In this document: piece after piece, positions 8,713 through 16,678 of the stretch
How the letters are laid out: each line of letters opens with the position of its first letter
Numbering within the stretch: position 1 is the first letter of the stretch
Assembly: GCA_021826725.1 (NCBI GenBank)
Contig: JAKAYQ010000009.1
Location: 1-36,234 of the forward strand
Direction: 5' to 3'
DNA: 36,234 nt
DNA from: Actinomycetes bacterium
GTDB lineage: Bacteria > Actinomycetota > Acidimicrobiia > Acidimicrobiales > UBA8190
Notes under the pieces: model-generated
Databases searched by the model: none
Told to the model about the DNA's origin: nothing
What the model saw: only the letters and a program-made list of their open reading frames with translations
Program-made: the position numbers and the translations under genes

Positions 8713-9503
8713 GCGCCGATCACGACCTGAGCGAACCGCAGAACCTCGGCACCACCGATCACGTCGGCGACGCTGCGCTTCTCATCTTTGGCGTACGCCT
8801 GCTCCAGAAGGCAGCGCTCCTTGAACCACCCGTTCATCCGCCCCTCGACGATCTTGGGCAGGGCTGCTTCGGGCTTGCCTTCATTGCGCGAGATCTGCTC
8901 GACCGTCGCTCGCTCCTCGTCCACCTCGGCGGCGGGCACGTCGTCACGCCGGAGGTAGGCGGGGCGAGCGAAGGCGATGTGGACCGCGATGTCGTGCGCC
9001 AGCTCCTCGGAGCCCCCGCGCATCTCGACCAACACCGCGTTCACCCCGCGGCCGGCCTGGACATGCAGGTAGCTGCCGACCACCGAGTCGCTGCCCAGCT
9101 CGAAGCGCACGACACGCCCGACCGAGATGTTCTCCTTCAGCGTCGTCTTCAGGTCGTCGACCACGTCGGCCCGCTCGGCCGCCGCCCCGTCACCCTTGGC
9201 CGCCACCAGCTGGGCCAGCTCGTCGACGAGGGCGACGAACCCGTCGGCCTTGGCCACGAAGTCGGTCTCGCAACGGAGCTCCACGATGGCGGCGTTGGCG
9301 CCGGTCACGGCCAGGGCGACCGCTCCCTGCGAGGCATCGCGCTCGGAGCGCTTGGCCGCGCCAGCGAGGCCTTGCTCGCGCAGCCAGCGCTTGGCCGACT
9401 CCTGGTCGCCGTCGGCTTCGACGAGCGCGCGCTTGCAGTCCATCATGCCGGCCCCGGTGGCCTGGCGCAGAGCCTGGACGTCCTTGGCGGTGAAGCTGGG
9501 CAT
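8709..9503 (-). CDS. tsf: Elongation factor Ts
   Basis: Guanine-nucleotide exchange factor for EF-Tu. The N-terminus reads MPSFTAKDVQALRQATGAGM, matching the conserved UBA-like domain, followed by MDCKRALVEADGD. The TDFVA motif that contacts EF-Tu is visible as CETDFVAKADGFVALV near residue 80. The ATG at 9503 is chosen by homology; AGGAG lies 11 nt upstream. A GTG at 9512 that overlaps the rpsB stop (GTGA) is possible but sits only 2 nt from that AGGAG. The protein is 264 residues, typical of actinobacterial EF-Ts. It follows rpsB immediately. Confidence 0.96.
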   Translation of the reverse strand: MPSFTAKDVQALRQATGAGMMDCKRALVEADGDQESAKRWLREQGLAGAAKRSERDASQGAVALAVTGANAAIVELRCETDFVAKADGFVALVDELAQLVAAKGDGAAAERADVVDDLKTTLKENISVGRVVRFELGSDSVVGSYLHVQAGRGVNAVLVEMRGGSEELAHDIAVHIAFARPAYLRRDDVPAAEVDEERATVEQISRNEGKPEAALPKIVEGRMNGWFKERCLLEQAYAKDEKRSVADVIGGAEVLRFAQVVIGA

Positions 9504-9508
9504 GTGGC

Positions 9509-10564
9509 TCACGACTCCTGGATCTCGGTGGTGGTGGAACCCGAAGCCGGCTCGGCGCCGGCGACGTCCACGGCCGACCCGGCGTCTGCGACCGGCGCGC
9601 TGTCCGCAACGGGGCTCGGCACGGCGCTGCCCGCTGCGGGACTCGACACGGCCGTGCCCGCGGCAACCGGGGCGGCGCCTGCCGCGACCGAGCCGGGTTC
9701 CGCTGCCGGCGCCTGGGGCGACGGGACGACGGACGCGGGAGCGGCCACAGGAGCGGTGGACCCACCGCCGTTCGCTGCGCCACGAGCCGGAGCAACCGGG
9801 CGGGGAGCGGGCGTCAGGCCCGGACCGCGCCCCGGACGATCACCGGTGGCGGCGGGGGGGGCGACCGTCGGACGGTGGGCGGCGATCCACCGGCCCTCCT
9901 TGACCGCCTCGGCCAGCACGCTGCACATGAGCGTGCCGGAGCGGATGGCGTCGTCGTTGCCAGGAATGACATGGGTGATCACGTCGGGGTCACAGTTGGT
10001 GTCGACCACAGCGACGATGGGCAGGCCGAGCTTGTTGGCCTCGGTGACCGCGATGTGCTCCTTCTTCGTGTCGATCACGAAGACGGCGTCGGGCAGGCGA
10101 TCCAGATCGCGGATCCCCCCGAGGTTGCGCCGGAGCTTGTCGAGCTCACGACGGTGGCGCAGCGCTTCCTTCTTCGGCATGGCCTCGAAGTCACCGGCCC
10201 GCTCCATGGCCTCGAACTCGCGCAGCTTGCCGGTGCGCCCGGAGATCGTTGCGAAGTTGGTGAGCGTGCCACCCAGCCAGCGCTCGTTGATGTACGGCAT
10301 GCCGCAGGCTGCCGCGTAGGTGGCGATGGGACCCTGCGTCTGCTTCTTCGTGCCTACGAAGAGGACCACCCCACCGCCGGCGACCAGCTCGCGAACGTAC
10401 GTGTAGGCGCTCTCGAGGCCGCGCAGGGTCTTCTGGAGATCAATGATGTAGATCCCGTTGCGCTCGCCCAGGATGAAGCGGCGCATCTTCGGGTTCCACC
10501 GGCGCGTCTGGTGACCGAAATGCATTCCGGCCTCCAGCAGCTGCCGCGTCGTCACGACGGCCAC
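9509..10564 (-). CDS. rpsB: 30S ribosomal protein S2 with Ala/Pro-rich C-terminal extension
   Basis: Small-subunit ribosomal protein. The S2 core is unmistakable: [20 protein letters not shown] at the N-terminus, then [39 protein letters not shown] and [13 protein letters not shown]. The start is the GTG at 10564, because GGAGG (10572-10576) lies 7 nt upstream; the ATG at 10579 overlaps that ribosome-binding site and is unlikely. The protein has 351 residues. About 120 residues after the core (from about residue 232) are low-complexity Ala, Pro, Gly and Ser with few charges, with repeated SPVAD/APVAD-like steps. Usual S2 length is about 230-310 residues. It begins the rpsB-tsf-pyrH-frr run. 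Confidence 0.96.
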   Translation of the reverse strand: MAVVTTRQLLEAGMHFGHQTRRWNPKMRRFILGERNGIYIIDLQKTLRGLESAYTYVRELVAGGGVVLFVGTKKQTQGPIATYAAACGMPYINERWLGGTLTNFATISGRTGKLREFEAMERAGDFEAMPKKEALRHRRELDKLRRNLGGIRDLDRLPDAVFVIDTKKEHIAVTEANKLGLPIVAVVDTNCDPDVITHVIPGNDDAIRSGTLMCSVLAEAVKEGRWIAAHRPTVAPPAATGDRPGRGPGLTPAPRPVAPARGAANGGGSTAPVAAPASVVPSPQAPAAEPGSVAAGAAPVAAGTAVSSPAAGSAVPSPVADSAPVADAGSAVDVAGAEPASGSTTTEIQES

Positions 10565-10826
10565 AGCTGGTCCTCCCATCGGTTGTGCTTCCCCGACGCA
10601 GCGCCGTTCATGGCGACCGTGGACGCGTCCGGGTGCTCTCGTGCAGCCGGTTCGGGACCGGCGCCCACCGGGCGGTGGGCACCGCTGATGCTAGCCGACC
10701 GGGCGGGGACCGCCGCGATCGCTCGTTCCGGGCCCGCCCACGAGGAGCCGGCAACGGGATCGGGGGGCAGCGTCGCCATGGGCTCGGTGGGCAGAGACGC
10801 AGCGCCCCGGCCGGCGGAGCCCGGCC
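10565..10826 (-). promoter_or_regulatory. rpsB upstream region with stacked inverted repeats
   Basis: This 262-bp gap between whiG and rpsB carries the rpsB ribosome-binding site (10572-10576) and three short inverted repeats within 60 bp: the 10-bp palindrome GGACGCGTCC (10621-10630), CCGGT/ACCGG (10647-10661) and GCCCACC/GGTGGGC with a 4-nt loop (10663-10680). A TANNNT-type -10 candidate for rpsB, TAGCAT on the minus strand, lies at 10688-10693, so a transcript from it would start with these hairpins. They could be an S2 autoregulatory leader or a whiG terminator. No U-tract is visible. Confidence 0.35.
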
Positions 10827-11675
10827 TCAGCGAGCGGCCGCCCCGGCACGGCGAGCCCGGCCTGTCACGGTGCGGGACCCGGCGTCCTCGGGGGCGGCGC
10901 CGTCGCCCCTGCGGTCGCTCAGGCGGGACCGCAATTGCAGGACCGCCTTGGTGTGGATCTGGCAGACCCGGCTCTCCGTCACACCGAGGATCTCGCCGAT
11001 CTCCGCCAAGGTCAGGTTCTCGTAGTAGTAGAGCGACAGCACCGTTCGCTCCCGGTCCCCGAGCTTGGCGATGGCCTGCGAAAGGATCTCCTTGGCCTCT
11101 TTGTCCTCGAAGAGGGCCACGGGTCCTGCGGTCGAGTCGGCGATGGTGTCGCCGAGGGTCGTCCGCTCGGTGCGGTCGCCCCCCACCATGAAGACCTCGT
11201 CGAGCGCGGCGACCCCGACGAACGAGATCTGCCGGAGAACGTCGTGCAGGTCGTGCTCCGACACCCCCATCTCGGTCGCGACCTCGGCATCGGACGGGGT
11301 CCGCAGCAGGGTTGCCTCGAGCGAGCTGTACGCCTGCTCCACCGCTCGGGCCTTGGCCCGCACCGACCGGGGCACCCAGTCGATGGCCCGCAGCTCGTCG
11401 ATGATGGCCCCGCGGATGCGTGGGATGGCATACGTCTCGAACTTGACGGCCCGGGTGGTGTCGTAGCGGTCGATGGCGTCGATGAGCCCGATGATCCCGT
11501 AGCTCACCAGGTCAGCCCCGTCGACGTGCTGCGGCAGGCCAACCGCCACACGGCCCGCCACGTACTTGACGAGCGGCGAGTACAGGACGATGAGCTGCTG
11601 GCGGATGTCAGCATCGCCCGTCGACTTGTACCGATCCCAGAGCTGTGCAGACGCGTTGTCGTCTTCAGGTGCCAA
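10827..11675 (-). CDS. whiG: FliA/WhiG-family RNA polymerase sigma factor
   Basis: Sigma-28 type (group 3) sigma factor that directs RNA polymerase to a specialised promoter set, for motility in flagellates or sporulation in Streptomyces. Region 2 is visible at [17 protein letters not shown] through [19 protein letters not shown], including the DWVPRSVR stretch. Region 3 follows with [18 protein letters not shown]. Region 4 has [18 protein letters not shown] followed by [19 protein letters not shown]. The start is a TTG at 11675 supported by GGAGGAG (11682-11688), 6 nt upstream and 14 bp after the xerC stop. This gives 282 residues. Position beside xerC and rpsB matches the whiG neighbourhood I recall in Streptomyces. 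No flagellar gene is in the window, so the regulon is unknown. Confidence 0.9.
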   Translation of the reverse strand: MAPEDDNASAQLWDRYKSTGDADIRQQLIVLYSPLVKYVAGRVAVGLPQHVDGADLVSYGIIGLIDAIDRYDTTRAVKFETYAIPRIRGAIIDELRAIDWVPRSVRAKARAVEQAYSSLEATLLRTPSDAEVATEMGVSEHDLHDVLRQISFVGVAALDEVFMVGGDRTERTTLGDTIADSTAGPVALFEDKEAKEILSQAIAKLGDRERTVLSLYYYENLTLAEIGEILGVTESRVCQIHTKAVLQLRSRLSDRRGDGAAPEDAGSRTVTGRARRAGAAAR

Positions 11676-11689
11676 CGCTTGCTCCTCCC

Positions 11690-12619
11690 CTACGCCCGCG
11701 GATGGGTGGCCCCGTGGACGGCAAGCAACCGCTCCTTGCTCACATGAGTGTAGACCTGGGTGGTCTGCACGCTCGCGTGCCCGAGCAGCTCCTGCACCAC
11801 CCGCAGGTCCGCCCCCCCGTCGAGGAGATGGGTGGCGAAGGTGTGGCGGAGCGCGTGGGGGTGCGTCGCGACCGGCGACCGGCGGGCCACCAGGCGGTGG
11901 ACGTCGCGAGGACCGAGGCGCCGCCCGTGGCGGTTCAGGAAGAGCGCATCGGTCGCCGCGGCCTGGTAGCCGACCAGCAGGTGCCTGGACCGGGCCCACC
12001 GCTCGACGGCCCCGGCACAGATCTCGTGCATGGGAAGGCGACGACGACGCCCGCCCTTTCCGAGGACCGTGACGGTCCGGGCTCCGACGTCGACATCACC
12101 GAGGTCGAGACCGGTGAGCTCGGACACCCGCAGCCCACATCCGTACAACAGCTCCAGGACGGCGTCGTCCCGGCGCTCGACGGCCACCTCCCAGCCGGCC
12201 GCAGGCCCGACCCCGGACGGCACCTTGGTCGCCGGCTGGGAACCATCGCCGGCGTGAACCCGACCCTCGAGCATGACGGTCACGTCCCGATGGTCCAGGA
12301 CCCGGGGCAGGCGGGCGGGACCGGACGGAACCGACAGGCGCCCGGCGGGATCATCGTCGAGGACACCACGTTCGACCAGCCACGCGAAATAGGTGCGGAG
12401 CGCCGCAGCCTTGCGGGCCACCGTCGCCCGCGCGTAGCGGCGCGTCGTCAGGTAGGCGAGGTACCGGCGGAGCACCAGCCGGGTCACCGTCGCCGGCTCC
12501 CCGATCCCGGCGCGGTCGCACCAGGTCACGAAGGAGCGCAGGTCGCTGCCGTAAGCTCTCCGTGTGGCCGGGGACCGGCCGTGGAGCGACCGCCCGAACT
12601 CATCGAGGCTCCACTCCAT
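11690..12619 (-). CDS. xerC: XerC/XerD-type tyrosine recombinase
   Basis: Site-specific recombinase of the Xer family, which resolves chromosome dimers at dif. The 309-residue protein has the N-terminal SAM-like core-binding domain (residues 1-90) and the catalytic domain. Catalytic residues can be placed: Arg in [15 protein letters not shown], Lys in [10 protein letters not shown], His-x-x-Arg in [14 protein letters not shown], His in [11 protein letters not shown] and the nucleophilic Tyr in VYTHVS. A stretch of about 20 extra residues sits between [10 protein letters not shown] and the catalytic Arg block. The ATG at 12619 has no ribosome-binding site but has TACTCT ending 6 nt upstream, consistent with a leaderless message. 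It probably heads the transcript into whiG. Confidence 0.92.
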   Translation of the reverse strand: MEWSLDEFGRSLHGRSPATRRAYGSDLRSFVTWCDRAGIGEPATVTRLVLRRYLAYLTTRRYARATVARKAAALRTYFAWLVERGVLDDDPAGRLSVPSGPARLPRVLDHRDVTVMLEGRVHAGDGSQPATKVPSGVGPAAGWEVAVERRDDAVLELLYGCGLRVSELTGLDLGDVDVGARTVTVLGKGGRRRRLPMHEICAGAVERWARSRHLLVGYQAAATDALFLNRHGRRLGPRDVHRLVARRSPVATHPHALRHTFATHLLDGGADLRVVQELLGHASVQTTQVYTHVSKERLLAVHGATHPRA

Positions 12620-12631
12620 ATACAGAGAGTA
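12620..12631 (-). promoter_or_regulatory. Putative leaderless promoter of xerC
   Basis: On the minus strand the sequence reads TACTCT, six bases, then the xerC ATG. TANNNT at this distance is the usual -10 of leaderless actinobacterial genes, where transcription begins at the start codon. No Shine-Dalgarno sequence lies in the gap and no clear -35 box was recognised. Confidence 0.5.
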
Positions 12632-12680
12632 ACGCTTTCGGCACAGATATCGACCCCTTTCTCGGGCATTAGACGCAAAG

Positions 12681-12689
12681 TGGTATAAT
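12681..12689 (+). promoter_or_regulatory. Extended -10 promoter for the mtrA-like operon
   Basis: TGGTATAAT is a perfect extended -10 element (TGN followed by the consensus TATAAT), rare in such GC-rich DNA. No -35 box at 16-18 bp is convincing, as is usual for extended -10 promoters. Transcription would start near 12696, about 25 nt before the upstream ORF and its GGGAGG. Confidence 0.55.
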
Positions 12690-12720
12690 GTCGCCAATTC
12701 TTCACTCAGGGAGGTCCACG

Positions 12721-12855
12721 TTGACCTGCCGAGACGCCAAGGACCCCGTGCGTCAAGATCGGGGGATGCTCGCTGCACCGCTCCCGACCCGCATGCGCCG
12801 CGCTCGTGCGTGCCGCCGGCACACGGGTATCGGGATCCCGTGGAGCGCCCGATGA
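12721..12855 (+). CDS. Short upstream ORF coupled to the mtrA-like gene (44 residues, hypothetical)
   Basis: A TTG at 12721 stands 6 nt after a strong GGGAGG (12709-12714) and opens a 44-residue frame that ends in a TGA overlapping the regulator's ATG (ATGA at 12852-12855). The peptide begins [15 protein letters not shown] and is rich in Arg, with Cys at residues 3 and 32; it has no hydrophobic segment and resembles no family I know. It may be a leader peptide whose translation sets that of the regulator, or a small protein of unknown role. The strong ribosome-binding site and exact overlap favour translation; coding status is unproven. Confidence 0.45.
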   Translation: MTCRDAKDPVRQDRGMLAAPLPTRMRRARACRRHTGIGIPWSAR

Positions 12856-13529
12856 GCGCGCGGATCCTGTTGGTGGAGGACGACGAGCGGATTCGCGCCT
12901 CGCTCCGGCTCGCCCTGGAGGACGAGGGCTACGAGATCGACGAGGCCGCGAGCGGTGAGGCCGCCCTGGAGCGAACGTCCGAGCAGGCCGCCGACGTGGT
13001 GCTCATCGACGTGATGCTGCCGGGCATGGACGGGTTTGAGTGCTGCCGGCAGATCCGGCGGGCCTCCACCGTGCCGGTCATCATGGTGACGGCACGGGCC
13101 GACACCCACGACGTGGTGGCCGGGCTCGAGGCCGGGGCCGACGACTACGTGACCAAGCCCTTCGTGACCAAAGAGCTCGCTGCCAGGATCCGCGCCCTGC
13201 TCCGCCGGGCCAGGCCGGCGGACGAGCCCAGCCTGCTCCAGTTCGGCGACATCGAGCTCCGGCCCGACGAGGGCATCGTGCGGCGTGCCGGCAAGGAGAT
13301 CCACTGCACCCGGACCGAGTTCCGCCTGCTCTGCGAGCTGGCGGCCAACCCCGGCAAGGTCCTCAGCCGGGAACAGCTCCTCGACCGGGTCTGGGGGTAC
13401 GACTACTTCGGGGACGGGCGGCTCGTCGACGTGCACGTGCGCCGTCTGCGGACCAAGGTCGAGCCGGACCCCGCCAACCCGCGGCAGATCCTGACCGTGC
13501 GGGGGCTGGGCTATAAGCTGGCGGTGTGA
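12852..13529 (+). CDS. mtrA: MtrA-like OmpR-family response regulator
   Basis: DNA-binding response regulator. The receiver domain (residues 1-118) has the acidic pocket at Asp10 and Asp11, the phospho-acceptor Asp53 in [11 protein letters not shown], Thr80 and Lys102 in DDYVTKPF. The winged-helix output domain shows [40 protein letters not shown] and [13 protein letters not shown], closely like MtrA of mycobacteria. The ATG at 12852 has GGAG 6 nt upstream and overlaps the stop of the preceding short ORF; upstream GTGs in frame (12810, 12840) lack such support. The protein is 225 residues. In actinobacteria MtrA controls cell-wall and division genes; that role here is inference from family and operon structure. 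Confidence 0.9.
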   Translation: MSARILLVEDDERIRASLRLALEDEGYEIDEAASGEAALERTSEQAADVVLIDVMLPGMDGFECCRQIRRASTVPVIMVTARADTHDVVAGLEAGADDYVTKPFVTKELAARIRALLRRARPADEPSLLQFGDIELRPDEGIVRRAGKEIHCTRTEFRLLCELAANPGKVLSREQLLDRVWGYDYFGDGRLVDVHVRRLRTKVEPDPANPRQILTVRGLGYKLAV

Positions 13530-13531
13530 TG

Positions 13532-13630
13532 CCATGACCGGCACCGTCCGCGTGATCCTGCGACCACCAGCGGCTGCGTAGCGCCATGATCGGCACCGCT
13601 CGCGTCGCTCCGTGATCGGCACCTCCCGCG
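13532..13630 (+). repeat. Three imperfect 21-bp repeats between regulator and kinase genes
   Basis: Copies at 13532-13552, 13584-13604 and 13610-13630 share the core CATGAYCGGCACC followed by a CG-rich end; they differ at two to four positions. They begin 2 bp after the regulator's stop codon and lie in the 432-bp stretch before the most conservative kinase start. The rest of that stretch (13631-13961) is an open frame continuous with the kinase that may encode an extended N-terminus, but it contains no recognisable domain. Confidence 0.6.
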
Positions 13631-13961
13631 CCCGCCCACGCCAGCGATCGGCGTGCTCGCCCGTGGCGGCACGACGGCGGTGTCGCCGCAGCTGGGTCGT
13701 TCGAGCGAGTGCTCTGGTTCGCCATGGGCGAAGCCACCGTTGCCGGTTCCGGGGCTAGCGGCCCGCATCATGGCCATCCGACACCGCGACGGGGGCAGCG
13801 CCGCCGACAGTCCCACCCGGAGCGGCCGTCGGGACCCCGCGCGCCTGGTCGTCCGCCTGGGACTGACCCCGCGGCGTTCTCCACGAGCCGGCGCGGCCAC
13901 CGCTGCACGCGATGGCGACCCGACGGCACCAGCACCCACCGGCGGCAACCTCGTCCGGCGG

Positions 13962-15698
13962 ATGACCGCATGGATGCCGGGCAACCAGGTCGGGCTCCGC
14001 GCCCGGATCACCACCATGTTCGGCCTGGGCGCCCTCCTGCTGTCCGCGCTGATGGGCGTCGGCACCTACCTGGTGGCACGCCAATTCACCCTTCACCAAC
14101 GTGAGTCGTCGGCCGTGCACGAGACCTTCGTCGACGCTTCCCTCGCCCGCTCATCGCTGCGGGGACCCAACCCGGACGTGGCCGCGCTCTTGGAGTCGCT
14201 CGACACGTCGGGGTCCCGCTCGGTGCTGGAGCTGCGGGGACGGTGGTTCTCGGCCTCGGTACCCGTCGGCGAACGGTCGATCCCCACGGCGATGCGGACG
14301 CTGGTGGGATCGGGCACGGCCGCCACCCAGCTGGTCAACCTGGGAGGAAATCCCGTTCTGGCCGTAGGTGTCCCCATCCCGAGCGTCGGGGCCCTGTACT
14401 TCGAATTCGTGTCCTTCGAGGATGTGGCGCGGTCCCTGCAGATCCTGGCCCTCGTCCTCACCGGAGCCGGTGTCGTCACGACGGTGGCCGGCACCGTGGT
14501 AGGCCGCTGGGCGAGCGGACGAGCGCTCGATCCCTTGAGCGACGTGTCGCACGCGGCAGAGATCATCGCCCGCGGCCAGCTCGGCACACGCCTGCAGGCC
14601 GCCGACGACGCCGACCTGTCGCCGCTGGCCGAGTCCTTCAATCGGATGGCCGATGCCCTCCAGGAGCGCATCGAGCGCGAGGCCCGCTTCACCTCGGACG
14701 TCAGCCACGAGTTGCGATCGCCGCTCACCACCTTGTCCACCTCGCTGGGTGTGCTCGAGGCCCACGGGTCCGGCCTCAGCGACCGGGGCCACACCGCGCT
14801 GCGGCTCCTGGGAACAGAGGTCCGGCACTTCCAGCGCATGGTCGACGATCTCCTGGAGATCAGCCGGGTGGACACCGGCGCCGCGGTGCTCTCGCTCGAC
14901 GACGTCGAGGTTGCCGAGCTGGTCGACCACATGGCGGCGGCGGGCGGCGCACGGGGCATTCCCGTCGCCATCGACCCCGCCGTCGCCCGCCTGCACCTGT
15001 CGGTGGACAAGCGCCGTATCGAGCGGGTGATCGCCAACCTGGTGGCGAACGCCGCCCAGTACGCCGGCGGTGCGACGCTGCTCTCGGCCGAACCGGGCGG
15101 CTCGGGACCGCCACCGAGCACGCTCCCCGGTACCGGCCCCCCAGGCCCAGGAGCGAGCAGTACCTTGCCCGCCACCGGCGGGGCCGCGAGCAACACCACT
15201 CCGCCGTCCACCGGCGAGACCGCGACCGGCATGCCGGGGGGCGTGGCAGTCGCCTTCGACAGTCCGACGAGCCGCCGCACCACCGGCGGCAGTGCTGCGG
15301 ATGTCCCGGCCCGATCAGCCGGCTCCTGGGTGAACCTGGTCGTGACCGACCGTGGTCCCGGCATCGCCCAGGACGAGCGGCAGACGATCTTCGAGCGGTT
15401 CTACCGGGGCAGCGCCGCGGGCCGACGCGGCACCACCGAAGGCACGGGCCTTGGTCTGTCGCTCGTCGCCGAACACGTCCGGCTGCACGGCGGCTCGGTC
15501 TGGTTCGAGAGCGGCCCCGACGGCGACAACCGCTTCGTGGTGGCATTGCCGGCCCATCGGGGGGTATCCCGTCCGCCGGCGTCGCTCGCGTCGGGCCCGG
15601 CACCGGCAAACGGGGGGCGCCGCTCGTCTCCGGCGCCGGGCTCGGGGTACGAGCCCCCGGAGCCCCAGGAGCCCCACGAGCCCCCGGAGGCGTTGTGA
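13962..15698 (+). CDS. mtrB: MtrB-like sensor histidine kinase with insertion in the ATPase domain
   Basis: Membrane sensor kinase that presumably phosphorylates the adjacent regulator. From the ATG at 13962: membrane helix 1 (about residues 19-40), an extracellular domain of about 115 residues, helix 2 (about 155-178) and a HAMP domain. Next come the H-box with His249 in SDVSHELRSPLTTL, the N-box in VIANLVANAAQYA (about 355-368), the G1 box DRGPGIA, then FERFYRG and GTGLGLSLV. Between N-box and G1 there are about 95 residues instead of the usual 30; the surplus is Pro/Thr/Gly-rich. The tail is also low-complexity. The start is uncertain: ATG 13770 and GTG 13653 are in frame, and none has a good ribosome-binding site. 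The stop overlaps the next gene's GTG. Confidence 0.88.
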   Translation: MTAWMPGNQVGLRARITTMFGLGALLLSALMGVGTYLVARQFTLHQRESSAVHETFVDASLARSSLRGPNPDVAALLESLDTSGSRSVLELRGRWFSASVPVGERSIPTAMRTLVGSGTAATQLVNLGGNPVLAVGVPIPSVGALYFEFVSFEDVARSLQILALVLTGAGVVTTVAGTVVGRWASGRALDPLSDVSHAAEIIARGQLGTRLQAADDADLSPLAESFNRMADALQERIEREARFTSDVSHELRSPLTTLSTSLGVLEAHGSGLSDRGHTALRLLGTEVRHFQRMVDDLLEISRVDTGAAVLSLDDVEVAELVDHMAAAGGARGIPVAIDPAVARLHLSVDKRRIERVIANLVANAAQYAGGATLLSAEPGGSGPPPSTLPGTGPPGPGASSTLPATGGAASNTTPPSTGETATGMPGGVAVAFDSPTSRRTTGGSAADVPARSAGSWVNLVVTDRGPGIAQDERQTIFERFYRGSAAGRRGTTEGTGLGLSLVAEHVRLHGGSVWFESGPDGDNRFVVALPAHRGVSRPPASLASGPAPANGGRRSSPAPGSGYEPPEPQEPHEPPEAL

Positions 15699-16426
15699 GC
15701 CCACCGAGCCCTGCAACCGGCGACGCCCGCCGGCACCCGGGGGGCGCCGACGTCTCCCGACGCGGGGGGCCGGCCGCCGGATCGGGCGAGCGACCCGGAC
15801 GACACCGGTGGCCCACCACGGCGACCGTCGCGCTCGCCATGGCCGGATGCCTGCTCGGGGGAGCCCTGGTCGCCGGCTGTGGGGTGCCGATCGGGACCCA
15901 TCCGTCGCCGATCACCCACGCCGCCGTGCCGTTCTCCCTGCTGGACCCGGCCGCGTCAAGTGGTGCACCGGGTGCCACCACCACGATCGCGCCCTACACA
16001 TCGCAGCGGCTGACCCTGCAGATCTACCTGGTCGCGCCCGCCTCACGGCTGGTGGCGGTCGATCGGGTCGTCCCGTCACCCAGCGACCTGGTGTCGATCC
16101 TGCAGGCGCTCATCGCCGGACCGACCAGCACCGAGGCCGCCGCCGGCCTGCAGGGCCAGATCCCCTCGCAGACGAAAGTCCTAGGAGGTACCCAGATCCT
16201 CAACGACGTCGCCACGGTCGACCTGAGCGCTGCCTTCGGTCAGCTGGCCGGGCAGGCACAGATCCAGGCCATTGCCCAGATCGTGTTCACCATCACCGGC
16301 GACCTGTCGGGGGTCACCGGGGTGGCCTTCGAGATCGCCGGCCAGCCGGCGTCGGTGCCCCAGCCCGACGGCGCACTGGTGAACGTGGCCACCCGGGCAC
16401 AGTACGCAGCACTCGCGCCCGCCTGA
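15695..16426 (+). CDS. GerMN-domain lipoprotein, LpqB-like
   Basis: Predicted surface lipoprotein of 243 residues. After about 40 hydrophilic residues comes a signal peptide (TVALAMAGCLLGGALVAGC) with a lipobox LVAGC, giving a lipidated Cys62. The mature part contains one GerMN-like domain (LQIYLVAPASRLVAVDRVVP, then LQALIAGPTSTEAAAGL, LNDVATVDLSAAF and IVFTITGDLSGVTGVAFEI). The position after an MtrA/MtrB pair matches lpqB of mycobacteria, whose product modulates MtrB; LpqB proper also has a beta-propeller, absent here. The GTG start overlaps the kinase stop (GTGA) and has GGAGG (15686-15690) 4 nt upstream. Function in signalling is inferred from context only. Confidence 0.82.
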   Translation: MSPPSPATGDARRHPGGADVSRRGGPAAGSGERPGRHRWPTTATVALAMAGCLLGGALVAGCGVPIGTHPSPITHAAVPFSLLDPAASSGAPGATTTIAPYTSQRLTLQIYLVAPASRLVAVDRVVPSPSDLVSILQALIAGPTSTEAAAGLQGQIPSQTKVLGGTQILNDVATVDLSAAFGQLAGQAQIQAIAQIVFTITGDLSGVTGVAFEIAGQPASVPQPDGALVNVATRAQYAALAPA

Positions 16427-16464
16427 CGCCCGCTCGTCGGGCTGGGATCGTCGCCACGGACCTC

Positions 16465-16482
16465 GGCGCCGTCGCCGGCGCC
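16465..16482. terminator. Candidate hairpin between convergent genes
   Basis: GGCGCC, a 6-nt loop and GGCGCC form a perfect stem 38 bp after the lipoprotein stop, in the 252-bp gap between convergent genes. A smaller GCCCG/CGGGC stem (16428-16442) and a 13-bp palindrome (16592-16604, GGGTGT-G-ACACCC) lie nearby. No U-tract follows any of them, so termination is only a guess. Confidence 0.25.
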
Positions 16483-16678
16483 TCGATCCGGGGAGCACGC
16501 TCTCGATCCGGTGCGCGCATGCCCTGCCGGTGCGCGGTGGCGCCAATCATCGCTGGGCGGGCCGGGATGGTGGGGGCCTCCGTCCCGTCCGGGGTGTGAC
16601 ACCCACGCGCCGTCAGGGCTTTGCCCCACGCCCGCTCGAACCCATGGCCCAAGCCAGAGGCGTGCGCCCACGCGTTGG

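Noticed and set aside
12661-12700. Minus-strand TTGGCG/TCTAAT (18-bp spacing) as the xerC promoter
   Set aside because: Fits a -35/-10 pair loosely, but the TACTCT box 6 nt before the xerC ATG explains the missing ribosome-binding site better; kept only as a secondary possibility.
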